DNA from: Bradyrhizobium sp. JYMT SZCCT0428
GTDB lineage: Bacteria > Pseudomonadota > Alphaproteobacteria > Rhizobiales > Xanthobacteraceae
Direction of reading: 5' to 3'
Assembly: GCF_018131075.1 (NCBI RefSeq)
Contig: NZ_JAFCLS010000002.1
Span: 1-64,000, forward strand
Length of the DNA: 64,000 nt
The notes beneath the pieces were generated by a model that was not told where the DNA came from, did no database searches, and saw only the letters and a program-made list of their open reading frames with translations. This document shows, one piece after another, positions 36,423-45,595 of this stretch (positions are counted from its first letter, which is position 1; each line of letters opens with the position of its first letter). The translations under genes were made by a program, and so were the position numbers.

Positions 36423-37493
36423 CTAGTGTAGACGCGCCCCTGTACCCGTGTCGAAGAGATGCATGGAGTTCGCCGCGGGCGCGACGTGAATGATTTCCCC
36501 AGGGCTTGCGCCAATCCTGTCGCGAAAAAGACACGTCAGTTGTTCTCCGCTTTCCGCTTGAACGATCACCTGCGTTTCTGAACCCATCGGCTCAACAAGT
36601 TCAACCTTCACCGGCAGTCCACTATCCGACAACACCAAATGCTCAGGTCGAATGCCTGATATAACGCCACTGATACCCGGGCGCCGGGCGATCCGACAAG
36701 TGTCCGGGCCAATGCTGAACTTCAGTCCCTTCTCGCTAATAAAGGCTGTATCAGTGATTTCACCTTGCAGAAGGTTGATAGCGGGAGATCCGATGAATCC
36801 AGCCACAAACGCGTTCTTGGGAGTGTCATAGAGCTCCAAGGGAGTGCCAATTTGCTCGATAAATCCCTTGTTCATAACAACAATCTTATCAGCCATCGTC
36901 ATAGCTTCGACCTGATCGTGAGTGACGTAGACCGTCGTCGTCTTTAATCGTTGATGAAGCGACTTGATCTCGCTACGCATCGCGACGCGAAGCTTAGCGT
37001 CAAGATTGGACAGAGGCTCGTCGAACAGGAACACTTGCGGATCGCGGACAATGGCCCGCCCCATTGCAACTCGCTGTCGCTGACCACCTGAAAGCTCCTT
37101 CGGATACCGGCCAAGGAGATCGGTGAGAGCCAAGATCTCAGCGGCTGATTTAACTCGTTGTGCGACCGTAGACTTAGCGATGCTACGCATCGTCAGTCCG
37201 AAACCCATATTTTCGGCTACCGTCATGTGGGGATAGAGAGCGTAGTTCTGAAACACCATAGCGATATCGCGGTCCTTGGGAGGAACGCGATTGACCACGT
37301 TCGAACCAATTGCAATCTCCCCCTCCGTGATCCCTTCAAGTCCCGCGATCATACGAAGCAGAGTTGACTTTCCGCAGCCTGATGGCCCCACCAACACCAC
37401 GAATTCCCCATCCGCGATATCAAACGAGATACTGTGGATGACCTCTATCTGCCCATAAAGCTTCTTTAGATTCCGAATTCTTACGCCTGACAT
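36423..37493 (-). CDS. ABC transporter ATPase, sugar type (UgpC/MalK-like)
   Basis: The 356-residue ATPase drives the importer encoded by the next three genes upstream. Walker A is GPSGCGKST, the signature is LSGGQRQRVAMGRA, and Walker B is VFLFDEPLSNLDAK. The C-terminal TOBE/OB regulatory domain (ISGIRPEHLVL and onwards) marks the CUT1 carbohydrate and glycerol-phosphate class. It is the last gene of the binding-protein, permease, permease, ATPase operon under regulon site A. Confidence 0.95.
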   Translation of the reverse strand: MSGVRIRNLKKLYGQIEVIHSISFDIADGEFVVLVGPSGCGKSTLLRMIAGLEGITEGEIAIGSNVVNRVPPKDRDIAMVFQNYALYPHMTVAENMGFGLTMRSIAKSTVAQRVKSAAEILALTDLLGRYPKELSGGQRQRVAMGRAIVRDPQVFLFDEPLSNLDAKLRVAMRSEIKSLHQRLKTTTVYVTHDQVEAMTMADKIVVMNKGFIEQIGTPLELYDTPKNAFVAGFIGSPAINLLQGEITDTAFISEKGLKFSIGPDTCRIARRPGISGVISGIRPEHLVLSDSGLPVKVELVEPMGSETQVIVQAESGEQLTCLFRDRIGASPGEIIHVAPAANSMHLFDTGTGARLH

Positions 37494-37547
37494 TCTAATC
37501 CCCGTGCACTTGGGTCACCGCCTGAGTGATGACCTGGCCCAAACAAC

Positions 37548-38372
37548 TTAACCCTTGACCGCGCCCATTGCGATTCCTCGAACCAAATGCCGCTGTAAGA
37601 GAACCATGAACAGAATGATCGGAAGAGTAATTCCGATTGCAGCAGCTGCTGCCAATGGCCAATAGCTGACGTCTTCTGTGCCAAACGATGAGATAGCAAC
37701 GGGAAGTGTTTTTGTCTTGGCTCCGGTCAGCACTCTTGCGAATAGAAACTCATTGTATGCGAGCAGCAGCGAGAATAATGAAGTCACCCAAAGGCCCGGC
37801 CTAACTATCGGAAGCGCAACGCGATAAAACGTTTGCCACGCATTGCAGCCATCGATAGCGGCAGCTTCATAGATCTCCCGAGGAACATCAGCGAAAAAGC
37901 TCCGCATGAACCAGATCGTGAATGGCTGATTGATCGCAACAAAAGCCAGCACCAAAAGGAAATAGGTATCGATCAGATTGAACAGTTGCGCGATCACAAA
38001 GAACGGCAGAGCCAGCAGGATATGCGGAAACATTCGCATTCCAAGTATCGACAGAAGAATAACGCGGGATCTTCCTGGCGGCATTCTCGTGAGCTGATAC
38101 GCCGCCATTGTGCCGCAGCTAACCGAAATCAGGACCGTCGAGACGGAAACGGCGATGCTATTGAAAAACGAACGAAGAAACTCGCTGTCGCGCCACACCT
38201 TTAGGTGATACTCAAACGTCGGTTCAAAGTTGAACGATAATGTCGTCATGAATGCATCGACAGGGTTTTTGACCGAGATCATCGCTGCCCAGATGATCGG
38301 CAACAAATTCACCACGGTAAAGGCCAAAAGCAACACGAAGAGTGCCGGTTGCTTCCAGTTGATCTGTGACAT
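37548..38372 (-). CDS. ABC transporter permease, MalG-type
   Basis: This 274-residue inner-membrane subunit has six predicted helices. The cytoplasmic EAA loop EAAAIDGCNAWQTFYRVALP contacts the ATPase. It is one of two permeases of a CUT1-type importer; its first base overlaps the stop codon of the other permease. The transported compound is not known; the island context points to a hydroxylated organic substrate rather than a common sugar. Confidence 0.93.
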   Translation of the reverse strand: MSQINWKQPALFVLLLAFTVVNLLPIIWAAMISVKNPVDAFMTTLSFNFEPTFEYHLKVWRDSEFLRSFFNSIAVSVSTVLISVSCGTMAAYQLTRMPPGRSRVILLSILGMRMFPHILLALPFFVIAQLFNLIDTYFLLVLAFVAINQPFTIWFMRSFFADVPREIYEAAAIDGCNAWQTFYRVALPIVRPGLWVTSLFSLLLAYNEFLFARVLTGAKTKTLPVAISSFGTEDVSYWPLAAAAAIGITLPIILFMVLLQRHLVRGIAMGAVKG

Positions 38373-39352
38373 CAGAATGCACCCTTTTCCTTTCGATAAA
38401 CTAATCGAATCATGAGGAGAACGACCAACAGTTCGATCGCTAGCGTCATGACACCTAGCGCCGAGGCCGCCCCGATGTTTAGGAGATTAAAACCTAATGA
38501 GTAAGTGAACATCGTCAGGGTTTCTGTCGCTGTTCCAGGACCACCGCTAGTCAAGATGAAGATTTGATCGAAGAACCGAAACGAATCCATCAACCTAATC
38601 GCTAAGACAAAAACGATCAGAGGTTTGATGTTTGGCAGCATGATACGGAGGAGCATTCCGAACGATCCAACCCCATCGATCTGCGCAGCCTCGATCTGAC
38701 TGCGATCGACGGTGTTTAATCCCGCAAAGAGCACCAAGACCATAAACGGCGTGAACTGCCACATATCGGCGAGGACGATCGTGATGCGCGCCCAGAAGGG
38801 GGTGCTTAGAAAATCGGGGCCGACTATTCCGATGGTATTGAGAGCAACGTCAATGAGACCGTAGTCAGGAACAAACACCCAGCGCAGGAATACTCCCGAG
38901 ACGACGGGTGTAATTATGTTTGGCAACATAATTAAAACGTTAAAAAAGCGGGCCCCGGAGCTCAAATTGTAAAGCCCATACGCGATGAGCAACCCGGAGC
39001 AAAACTCCAGTAGGACCGCTGAAAAAACGATACATACCGTCCTGATCAAGGACCACCAGAAACGTGCATCACCGAGTAGTGAGGCGTAATTGGAGAACCA
39101 GACAAATGTCTTGTCCTGCCCCAAGAAGTAGCTGAACAGACTTAGATAAATCGCAAAGAGCAGAGGAGCGATCATTACGAGACCAAGGATGAGCCCGCTC
39201 GGCAACAAAAACCAAGCGGAGTCGTTCTGCAAAGCGGCATCACCGCCTTGCTTCGCAAGACGACGCTTTGACGCCTTCGAATATCTGCCCATTCCTTTCA
39301 CAATAGCTCCGTCAGCAACTGTGCCAACCGCCACTTCCTGAACATTAGTCAT
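38372..39352 (-). CDS. ABC transporter permease, MalF-type
   Basis: The inner-membrane subunit has six helices and the EAA loop EAAQIDGVGSFGMLLRIMLP. The long N-terminus before the first helix contains several possible starts (39433, 39388, 39352, 39292). None has a strong ribosome-binding site, so the ATG at 39352 is a choice of convenience. It follows the binding-protein gene after a hairpin. Confidence 0.9.
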   Translation of the reverse strand: MTNVQEVAVGTVADGAIVKGMGRYSKASKRRLAKQGGDAALQNDSAWFLLPSGLILGLVMIAPLLFAIYLSLFSYFLGQDKTFVWFSNYASLLGDARFWWSLIRTVCIVFSAVLLEFCSGLLIAYGLYNLSSGARFFNVLIMLPNIITPVVSGVFLRWVFVPDYGLIDVALNTIGIVGPDFLSTPFWARITIVLADMWQFTPFMVLVLFAGLNTVDRSQIEAAQIDGVGSFGMLLRIMLPNIKPLIVFVLAIRLMDSFRFFDQIFILTSGGPGTATETLTMFTYSLGFNLLNIGAASALGVMTLAIELLVVLLMIRLVYRKEKGAF

Positions 39353-39483
39353 ATACGGGACCCGCTCGATCTTGCATGACGATTTCATTAGTGGAATGGC
39401 ACGACGATAGATCTTTTCACTCTTGAATGTCAATTTTTATAAACGAAACGCTTCAAGAGGCTCATGACCACCAAGGGAGGGGC

Positions 39484-39510
39484 CGAACGGGGCCGACTTG
39501 GCCCCATTCG
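39484..39510 (-). terminator. Intra-operon hairpin after binding-protein gene
   Basis: The inverted repeat CGAACGGGGCC / GGCCCCATTCG (one mismatch, loop GACTT) lies between the binding-protein and permease genes. It lacks a U-tract, so it probably protects the upstream mRNA end or attenuates read-through, giving more binding protein than permease. Confidence 0.6.
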
Positions 39511-39566
39511 ATCTGCCCAACGATACGCAATAACAAATCCCATTCGACTCGCGATGGATCGCCTAG

Positions 39567-40829
39567 CTAGCCCCTAAGGAAGCCATTCTCGACGAGATAC
39601 TTGTTTCCCTCTTGTGCTGCGAGATCCATTGCTTCCTTGGCTTTCATTTCGTCTGTCATGACTTGAACAATGCGCCTCGTCACAATTTCTGCGACAGGAG
39701 AGAAGAATGGCGCCGCGGGATATGTTTTTCCATACTTGGCTGCGCCGTTCGCAGCAACGAGGTATGGATATTTGGATTGCAGCTCCTGATCGTTTAGGAC
39801 GGACGTCCGTGTAGGTACATTGTTCGTGATATTATCACGCGCTGCCTGCTCCTTCACCGATTCAAGCATAACTCTGAACAGGACGTCAGGATCCTTTTTG
39901 CTGAATTTCGAGATGGCGTAGCCGGTGAGACTCAGGCGCTGGCCACCTTGAGCTGGAGCAGCATAACCAATCTTCCCGACGACCCGCGACTTCTTAGGGT
40001 CCTCCATCGAGCTTGCCCTGGTTACCCACATATGCCCCATCGCGGCGAAGCCTTGGTAAAGGGCAAGTGAACCTTCATCGCCAGAAGCCGTGGTAAAGCC
40101 TCGCTGGGCGTACCTTGCCATGTCCCGCATGAATTCAACGGCCTGCACGCCCTTCGGCGTATTTACTGCGAGACGCCAATCATCATGAAACCAGCCGTCG
40201 CCGACATTGTTCAAATAGTATGTAGCTCCCGTCGCACATTGGTCACCTACTCGAAATAGAAGCACAGTCCCTGCCATCTTGTCGGTTGCGAGAGCCTTGG
40301 CGTGATCTTTAAACTCTTGAATCGTTTGCTCCGGACGAAAGCCCTTCTCTTCATAGAGATCTTTTCGATACATCGTGATGTGGGAGTTAAATTCGTTAGG
40401 CAACTGGTAGAGCTTACCGTCGACAGTCGAGCCGGCGACGAAGTTTTTCTCAATGTCCCCCAGTTGATACTCGTCCTTATACTTGTCCCAGAGATCATTG
40501 AGCGGACGAATCCAGCCGTTCTTCGCGTATCGGATCACCTGCGTATCATTGCATGGCATGATATCGAAAGTTGAAGAGCCAGACGCCAAATTGATATTCA
40601 GCAGTTCAAGAATTTTGTCATTGGGCATCAATTGAACATTCACATCGATGCCGGGCACCTTTTTCATTCGTTCAGCAAAGAATTCCTGCGCGGGGTACCG
40701 ATTTAAGATGATTTGAACAGGATCGGCTGCATTCACCGTCCTTGCAGTTAACGAGATAGCAGGCGCCGCAACGGCGGAAGCTACAACCCCTTTTAGCACC
40801 GAACGTCGGCTGAAATTCGACAAGCTCAT
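39567..40829 (-). CDS. ABC extracellular solute-binding protein, family 1
   Basis: The 420-residue periplasmic protein captures the substrate for the importer. The N-terminus MSLSNFSRRSVLKGVVASA is a twin-arginine signal with cleavage near VNAAD. The mature protein has the family 1 (maltose/glycerol-phosphate class) layout, including YQLPNEFNSHITMYRKDLYEEKG. It is first in the importer operon; regulon site A and a well-spaced promoter lie just upstream. Tat export of such proteins is frequent in rhizobia. The ligand is unknown. Confidence 0.93.
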   Translation of the reverse strand: MSLSNFSRRSVLKGVVASAVAAPAISLTARTVNAADPVQIILNRYPAQEFFAERMKKVPGIDVNVQLMPNDKILELLNINLASGSSTFDIMPCNDTQVIRYAKNGWIRPLNDLWDKYKDEYQLGDIEKNFVAGSTVDGKLYQLPNEFNSHITMYRKDLYEEKGFRPEQTIQEFKDHAKALATDKMAGTVLLFRVGDQCATGATYYLNNVGDGWFHDDWRLAVNTPKGVQAVEFMRDMARYAQRGFTTASGDEGSLALYQGFAAMGHMWVTRASSMEDPKKSRVVGKIGYAAPAQGGQRLSLTGYAISKFSKKDPDVLFRVMLESVKEQAARDNITNNVPTRTSVLNDQELQSKYPYLVAANGAAKYGKTYPAAPFFSPVAEIVTRRIVQVMTDEMKAKEAMDLAAQEGNKYLVENGFLRG

Positions 40830-40856
40830 TTGGTATCCTCCCGGTTGCGCATCGCC

Positions 40857-40914
40857 GTTCTATTATTTGGAACGACACTCCACATATCATAACGCACGAA
40901 TGGACCGCTGGCAA
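40857..40914 (-). promoter_or_regulatory. Promoter and regulon site A for ABC importer
   Basis: On the minus strand, TTGCCA (40909-40914) and TATGAT (40886-40891) are 17 bases apart. The palindrome GTTCTA-TTATT-TGGAAC at 40857-40873 begins 12 bases after the -10 box, over or just after the transcription start, a typical repressor position. The gene start is 28 bases further. Confidence 0.75.
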
Positions 40915-41132
40915 TAAGCTGCGAATATTTCCGGCCGTGAATGCATAAAACTGTAGACCCCACTTAGCGTAAGAGGGGTGCGATACCCGCGACGCGCTTG
41001 CAACAAGCCTGCAAGCATCCAATGCCAACTTATCTACGGGGCGGCTGCTTTAGTAACGACAATTGCTCACGGCTAGGCGGCATGCAAGTCAACCGCCGCG
41101 GAACATTGCATTAATGCAAGCTTGTCGAGTGG

Positions 41133-41918
41133 TTATCTCGGTCCCACCGGGGACGGATAACGGCTATTGTGTCCCAAAGCGCCGGCAATTTTCTGAGCCG
41201 CTTTAACAACATGACCGGAAAACACTTTAACCTGCTTTGCCTTGTACCTTACCGAAGGCCCCGAAATTCCAATAGCGCCAAGAGCTCGGCCTGCACCATC
41301 CCAAATTGGTGAAGCAACGCCAAACACGTCTTCGCGCCACTCGCCGCGATTGACGGCGTATCCGGCTTCGCGAGTTTTGATTAACTCGGAACGTAACTTA
41401 TCGTGGGCGGTAATCGTGCTATCCGTGAAGCGCTTAAGCTTGGGCAACAAGCTGTCCAGCTCTTCACCCGGGACCGTCGCTAACATAGCTTTTCCAGTCG
41501 CGACGCAGTAGGCAGGAGCCCGCCCGCCAATTCGCGTATATGCGGCTATGGGCTGAGAGCTTTCGATTTTGTCGATGTAAACGACCTCACCGCCCTCAAG
41601 AATCGAGAGGTGTACGGACTCGCCAGTAGCCCGCGCCAATTCCATCATGTACTCATTACTGACTTTCAGAAGGCTCAATCGTCCCCGCACCAGCGAGCCT
41701 AACTCCCAAATCTTTGGAGTGAGCTCGTAAGTGCTATTGGAATCGACGCGACGAACATACTGCTTAGACTGCAACGTAAGCAAAATCCTATGAACGTTAC
41801 TCTTCGAGAGTTGCAACTCGCGTGCAAGACTCGTCACCCCTCGAGATTCCTCGCTGTGGGCCAACAATTCAACGAGCGTGAGTCCTTTTAAGAGCGTTTT
41901 GTCCAAGCAACCACCCAA
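41133..41918 (-). CDS. IclR-family transcriptional regulator (likely island regulator)
   Basis: The 261-residue protein has an N-terminal winged helix (GLTLVELLAHSEESRGVTSLARELQLSKSN region, seen as VTSLARELQLSKSNVHRIL) and the C-terminal IclR effector domain with GKAMLATVPGEELD. Its own start is 17 bases from regulon site D, which suggests autoregulation. IclR proteins bind short palindromes and respond to a small metabolite, often a pathway intermediate. It stands between the importer operon and the monooxygenase gene. Confidence 0.92.
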   Translation of the reverse strand: MGGCLDKTLLKGLTLVELLAHSEESRGVTSLARELQLSKSNVHRILLTLQSKQYVRRVDSNSTYELTPKIWELGSLVRGRLSLLKVSNEYMMELARATGESVHLSILEGGEVVYIDKIESSQPIAAYTRIGGRAPAYCVATGKAMLATVPGEELDSLLPKLKRFTDSTITAHDKLRSELIKTREAGYAVNRGEWREDVFGVASPIWDGAGRALGAIGISGPSVRYKAKQVKVFSGHVVKAAQKIAGALGHNSRYPSPVGPR

Positions 41919-41934
41919 TGATTTTTGATCCGTT

Positions 41935-41972
41935 GTTCCAATTATCAGAACAGGGCATGATCGTCAATCATA
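41935..41972 (-). promoter_or_regulatory. Regulon site D before IclR gene
   Basis: GTTCCA-ATTAT-CAGAAC at 41935-41951 is an imperfect copy of the island palindrome. A TATGAT -10-like box (minus strand, 41967-41972) lies 15 bases upstream, the same geometry as sites A-C. No good -35 box is seen. Confidence 0.55.
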
Positions 41973-42126
41973 GTTTGGGCACCGCACGCAAGCTCGAAAG
42001 AACATTGCCGCGACCGCGCGCAGTAAAGCCAGGATCGTACGACAGTATCCCGGCAAACACAGGCAAGTCCGTTGACCAGGCCACAGAAATGTTCACCGTG
42101 ATAAAACCGATTGGAACAAATCGCTG

Positions 42127-43854
42127 TCAGCCCGCTACCGCCTTTTGCGGGGCTCTTCCGATGGCATCCCCCCCGCTCCGCAAACTTATCTTTAATTCCG
42201 GCTCAATGTTCGGCTCGTTGGCGTCACTGTAAAAGTTGAAATCCTTATTGTAGCCGTCGCGAATGGTCTTTTCGCACCTGACACGATAGGCCGGACCACC
42301 TCCGCGATAGAACGGGCTCGTGCGCTTTTGCTTTCCCTTCACGTTGGTATTCACACCCGTAAACCAAGAATCAACCTTGGACGAAAGAAACTTCTTGGCT
42401 CCCTCCGTTGAGAACGTAGTCCACTCCGCCTCGGACTCCGGTTTGGCGTCGATGGCAATGAACTTCTTGTCGAGCATGTGCGCGATCAGCGCCGTGATGA
42501 AATCAACGTTATACTCAAGCCCCCGCGGGATATTGCCTAACCAGGTTAAAGGACCCCCAGGCATGAAAAAGTTTGGAAATCCTGCAGTAGTGGTTCCGAG
42601 AAACGTTATCGGTCCATTAGACCATTTTTCCTTCAATCTCGTTCCATCAATTCCACGAATGTCAATCTTGTCAAAGCCACCGGTGATCGCGTCAAATCCG
42701 GTAGCATATATGATCATATCGAATTCAAAATTGGCATCAGTGGTCTGTATGCCGACGGGTGTTATGCGCAGAATTGGAGTTTCCTGAAGATCAACTAGCT
42801 TGACATTGGGGCTGTTGAAAAGTTCGTAGTAACCTGTTTCTAACGGAACGCGTCTAGTTCCAAAACCGTGATTTTTTGGCACTAGCCGTTCTGCAACCTT
42901 GGGATCTTTCACGCGCTGGCGAATTTTTTTGCGCATGAATTCTGAAACGAGATTGTTGGCGTGCTCGTCAATGAAAATATCATGAAAGTTACCTAACCAC
43001 ATTGCCATACCAGGCTCGTGGTAGATCTTCTCCCAGTGCGCCTCGCGCTCTTCTGAAGAGAGCTCGAATACTGAGCGAGGATCGACATTGTGGATAAATC
43101 CACCCGCGGATTCGAGGCAACGAGAATAGATCTTGGGATAATTATCGCGAATGTTCTTCTGCGTCTTGTCGTCGATCGATGAATTTCCAAGTGGAACGCA
43201 ATAGTTCGGCGTCCGCTGAAATACGGTCAGGCTACTCGCTGTTTTCGCTACTTCTTGGATCGTTTGCACACCAGAAGCGCCCGTGCCGATCACCGCGACG
43301 CGCTTTCCTACAAAACTGATAGGAGCCTTGGGCCAGCGTGCGGTATGGTAGGCTTCACCCGCAAACGAACTTACGCCCTCGTATGCAGGAAGCGTCGGCT
43401 CCGTTAGAGGTCCAACCGCCGCAATCAAGTATCGAGCTTCGTAACGCGCACCATCTTCCAGCGCAATTTCCCACCTATTATCATTTTCCCGGTATTGAGC
43501 TTCTGTAACGCGACTGGAACACTGGATGTTACCTCGGAGATCAAATTTATCAGCAACATAGTTGAAGTAGCGCTCCGTTTCTGGTTGCGCGGCAAAGTGC
43601 TCGCTCCAACTCCATTCCCTAAGCAGATCTTGGGAAAAGAAGTAGCCGTAAGTGTAACTCTCGGAATCAAACCGAGCACCGGGATATCGATTCCAGTACC
43701 ATGCGCCACCTACGCCCGTGCCGGCTTCGAATAGCGCCACGTTCAAACCAAGTTCCTTTAGCCGATGGAGTTGGTACAGACCGGCGGACCCAGCACCGAT
43801 CACAATCGCATCGAACTTTCCGTTTACGAGGCCCGCCTTTTCACTTTTCTGCAC
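42127..43854 (-). CDS. Baeyer-Villiger-type flavin monooxygenase
   Basis: The 575-residue class B flavoprotein inserts one oxygen into ketones or oxidises heteroatoms such as sulfur, using FAD and NADPH. The FAD motif GAGSAGLYQLHRL is near residue 20 and the NADPH motif is GTGASGVQTIQEV. The Baeyer-Villiger fingerprint FxGxxxHTxxWP is present as FAGEAYHTARWP. GGAWYWNRYPGARFDSESYTY is typical of cyclohexanone monooxygenase relatives. A dedicated promoter with regulon site C precedes it. Confidence 0.93.
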   Translation of the reverse strand: MQKSEKAGLVNGKFDAIVIGAGSAGLYQLHRLKELGLNVALFEAGTGVGGAWYWNRYPGARFDSESYTYGYFFSQDLLREWSWSEHFAAQPETERYFNYVADKFDLRGNIQCSSRVTEAQYRENDNRWEIALEDGARYEARYLIAAVGPLTEPTLPAYEGVSSFAGEAYHTARWPKAPISFVGKRVAVIGTGASGVQTIQEVAKTASSLTVFQRTPNYCVPLGNSSIDDKTQKNIRDNYPKIYSRCLESAGGFIHNVDPRSVFELSSEEREAHWEKIYHEPGMAMWLGNFHDIFIDEHANNLVSEFMRKKIRQRVKDPKVAERLVPKNHGFGTRRVPLETGYYELFNSPNVKLVDLQETPILRITPVGIQTTDANFEFDMIIYATGFDAITGGFDKIDIRGIDGTRLKEKWSNGPITFLGTTTAGFPNFFMPGGPLTWLGNIPRGLEYNVDFITALIAHMLDKKFIAIDAKPESEAEWTTFSTEGAKKFLSSKVDSWFTGVNTNVKGKQKRTSPFYRGGGPAYRVRCEKTIRDGYNKDFNFYSDANEPNIEPELKISLRSGGDAIGRAPQKAVAG

Positions 43855-43940
43855 GCCAATCTCCCGTTGAGCATTATTTCCGCTGCCATGCGATTCCCGA
43901 GGCCTTCTTTAGAATAACGGCCCTTGGAAACTTACATCTC

Positions 43941-43996
43941 GTTCCATATGTTGGAACGACATACCATATAGTATAACGCTACGTCTGCTTAGTCAA
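43941..43996 (-). promoter_or_regulatory. Promoter and regulon site C for monooxygenase
   Basis: Minus-strand TTGACT (43991-43996) and TACTAT (43968-43973) are 17 bases apart. The perfect palindrome GTTCCA-TATGT-TGGAAC (43941-43957, 7-bp arms including flanking CG) starts 10 bases after the -10 box. The rest of the 441-base divergent gap to the second IclR gene holds no other feature I can name. Confidence 0.75.
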
Positions 43997-44295
43997 ATTC
44001 CGCGCACGAGATTTCGCAGCAAAGTCCGAGCAAATTGCCGCCTCGATCAGCTCCGGCAGCGACCAATCTGTCCTTTGTTCCGCGGGTGAATGATCACTTC
44101 CCAACTACGGAGCGGTCAGATTTATGTTTTTATATATAGATGTATCCATTCACATGCAAAAAACATTCCAACTGCTCGGCTTTTTAGTATAACCTGATTT
44201 GGCGCAAGACTCGCTAGGGACAGGCTTAGCAATACGGTCAATCTCGCCTGCTTAAAGCGGGTCATTGTAATTGTATTCTGGGAGATCATTTAGGA

Positions 44296-45201
44296 ATGAA
44301 AAAGTCGATAAACGCCCTCAAAAAACCGAGGAAGGGTTCGAAGGCGGTCGAACCATCCGGTCCCACCTACGCGGCGCCTGCACTCGAGAAAGGACTCGAT
44401 ATCCTTGAAGCGTTATGTACCAGCAACACGCCCCTTTCTTTGTCCCAAATAGCCGACCAGCTCGATCGCAGCGTTGGCGAAATCTATCGAATGTTGGCTT
44501 GCCTGGTTGAGCGAAACTACCTGGTCAGCATCAACGATACTTACGCGATAACGCCCAAGCTATTCGAGCTTGCGCACAGCAATCCGCCAACAAACCGCTT
44601 GCTCGCTGAAGCAGGAACGATCATGCAAGAGCTATCATCTAATCTTCAGCAAGCCTGCCACCTAACTGTTTACAACCAGGGACGCCAGATCGTCATTGCT
44701 AAGGTCGATAATCCTGGTGGAATGGGGTTTAGTATCCGCGTTGGTGCCGAGCTGGACGTGCTGGTATCTGCTTCTGGACGAGCGCTCTTGGCTTTTCAGG
44801 ATCCCAATACTACCGAACTGAGGATCAAGGAGTCGATCCAGCGTCGCCCTCAACACTCCGACATCGATATTGGACCAATTCTTTCGACGATTCGAGCGCG
44901 TGGATTCGCGTCGATGGTGAGTCTTCAAATCAAGGGATTGTATGCCGTAAGCTGTCCCATCCTTGACCCCAAAAATCACGCCCTTGCAGCATTGACAGTC
45001 CCTTATGCAGAACGATTAGACCAACATAGCCGAAAGACGGTGATCGAGATTGAAGCCGCGGTTGGAAGAGCGGCAGATGTCTTGTCTAGTCGCATGGGAT
45101 GGCGTGAAGCAGACGCGTGGCATACCGAGACAGGCTTCACTGAAAGCTCGACTTTTGCCGCGAAAAAGCGAACGCGGGCCCGTCAAACTGCAAGCCGATA
45201 G
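44296..45201 (+). CDS. IclR-family transcriptional regulator
   Basis: The 301-residue regulator has a basic N-terminal extension, then the winged helix (ALEKGLDILEALCTS ... LSQIADQLDRSVGEIYRML) and the IclR ligand-binding domain. It is divergent from the monooxygenase gene, and either this protein or the IclR at 41133-41918 could act at site C. No palindrome of the island type was seen directly before its own start, only single half-sites. Confidence 0.92.
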   Translation: MKKSINALKKPRKGSKAVEPSGPTYAAPALEKGLDILEALCTSNTPLSLSQIADQLDRSVGEIYRMLACLVERNYLVSINDTYAITPKLFELAHSNPPTNRLLAEAGTIMQELSSNLQQACHLTVYNQGRQIVIAKVDNPGGMGFSIRVGAELDVLVSASGRALLAFQDPNTTELRIKESIQRRPQHSDIDIGPILSTIRARGFASMVSLQIKGLYAVSCPILDPKNHALAALTVPYAERLDQHSRKTVIEIEAAVGRAADVLSSRMGWREADAWHTETGFTESSTFAAKKRTRARQTASR

Positions 45202-45595
45202 ATTGTTGAACACCAGATTCGATAATTGCATTGCGAGATAAGGATTCAAGCGTGCAGGCTCGAACAGGCTGGTAGCGGCGCCTTTCGGCCTGGCGCACGG
45301 ACGCAATTCTCGGAGATCATACCTCATTGAGCACGAGGTAGATGCGGCCGTCGGCCCTACACGTGCCAATCATGCCTATTCATCCAAGGATTCGACGGGA
45401 GAATGCGACGGACAGTTGCATCCAGTTGTCATTTACGGATCCCATGTAGGGAAAGCGCTGCAAGCCGCGCGTTACCTTCTTTCCCTTCAAATCTCCCTTT
45501 GCCGATTGATGACCTGCCGACGTCAACAGAATGCGACATCGGCCGCAACAGAACGCAAAACATTTGCTAGTATCGCCACGGCTTGCCCTTTGATT
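45202..45595. other. Gene-free convergent gap at right edge of A+T-rich island
   Basis: The gap lies between the convergent IclR and TRAP binding-protein genes. No gene, clear terminator or tRNA is seen. Base composition changes here: downstream genes are richer in G+C than those to the left. Confidence 0.45.
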
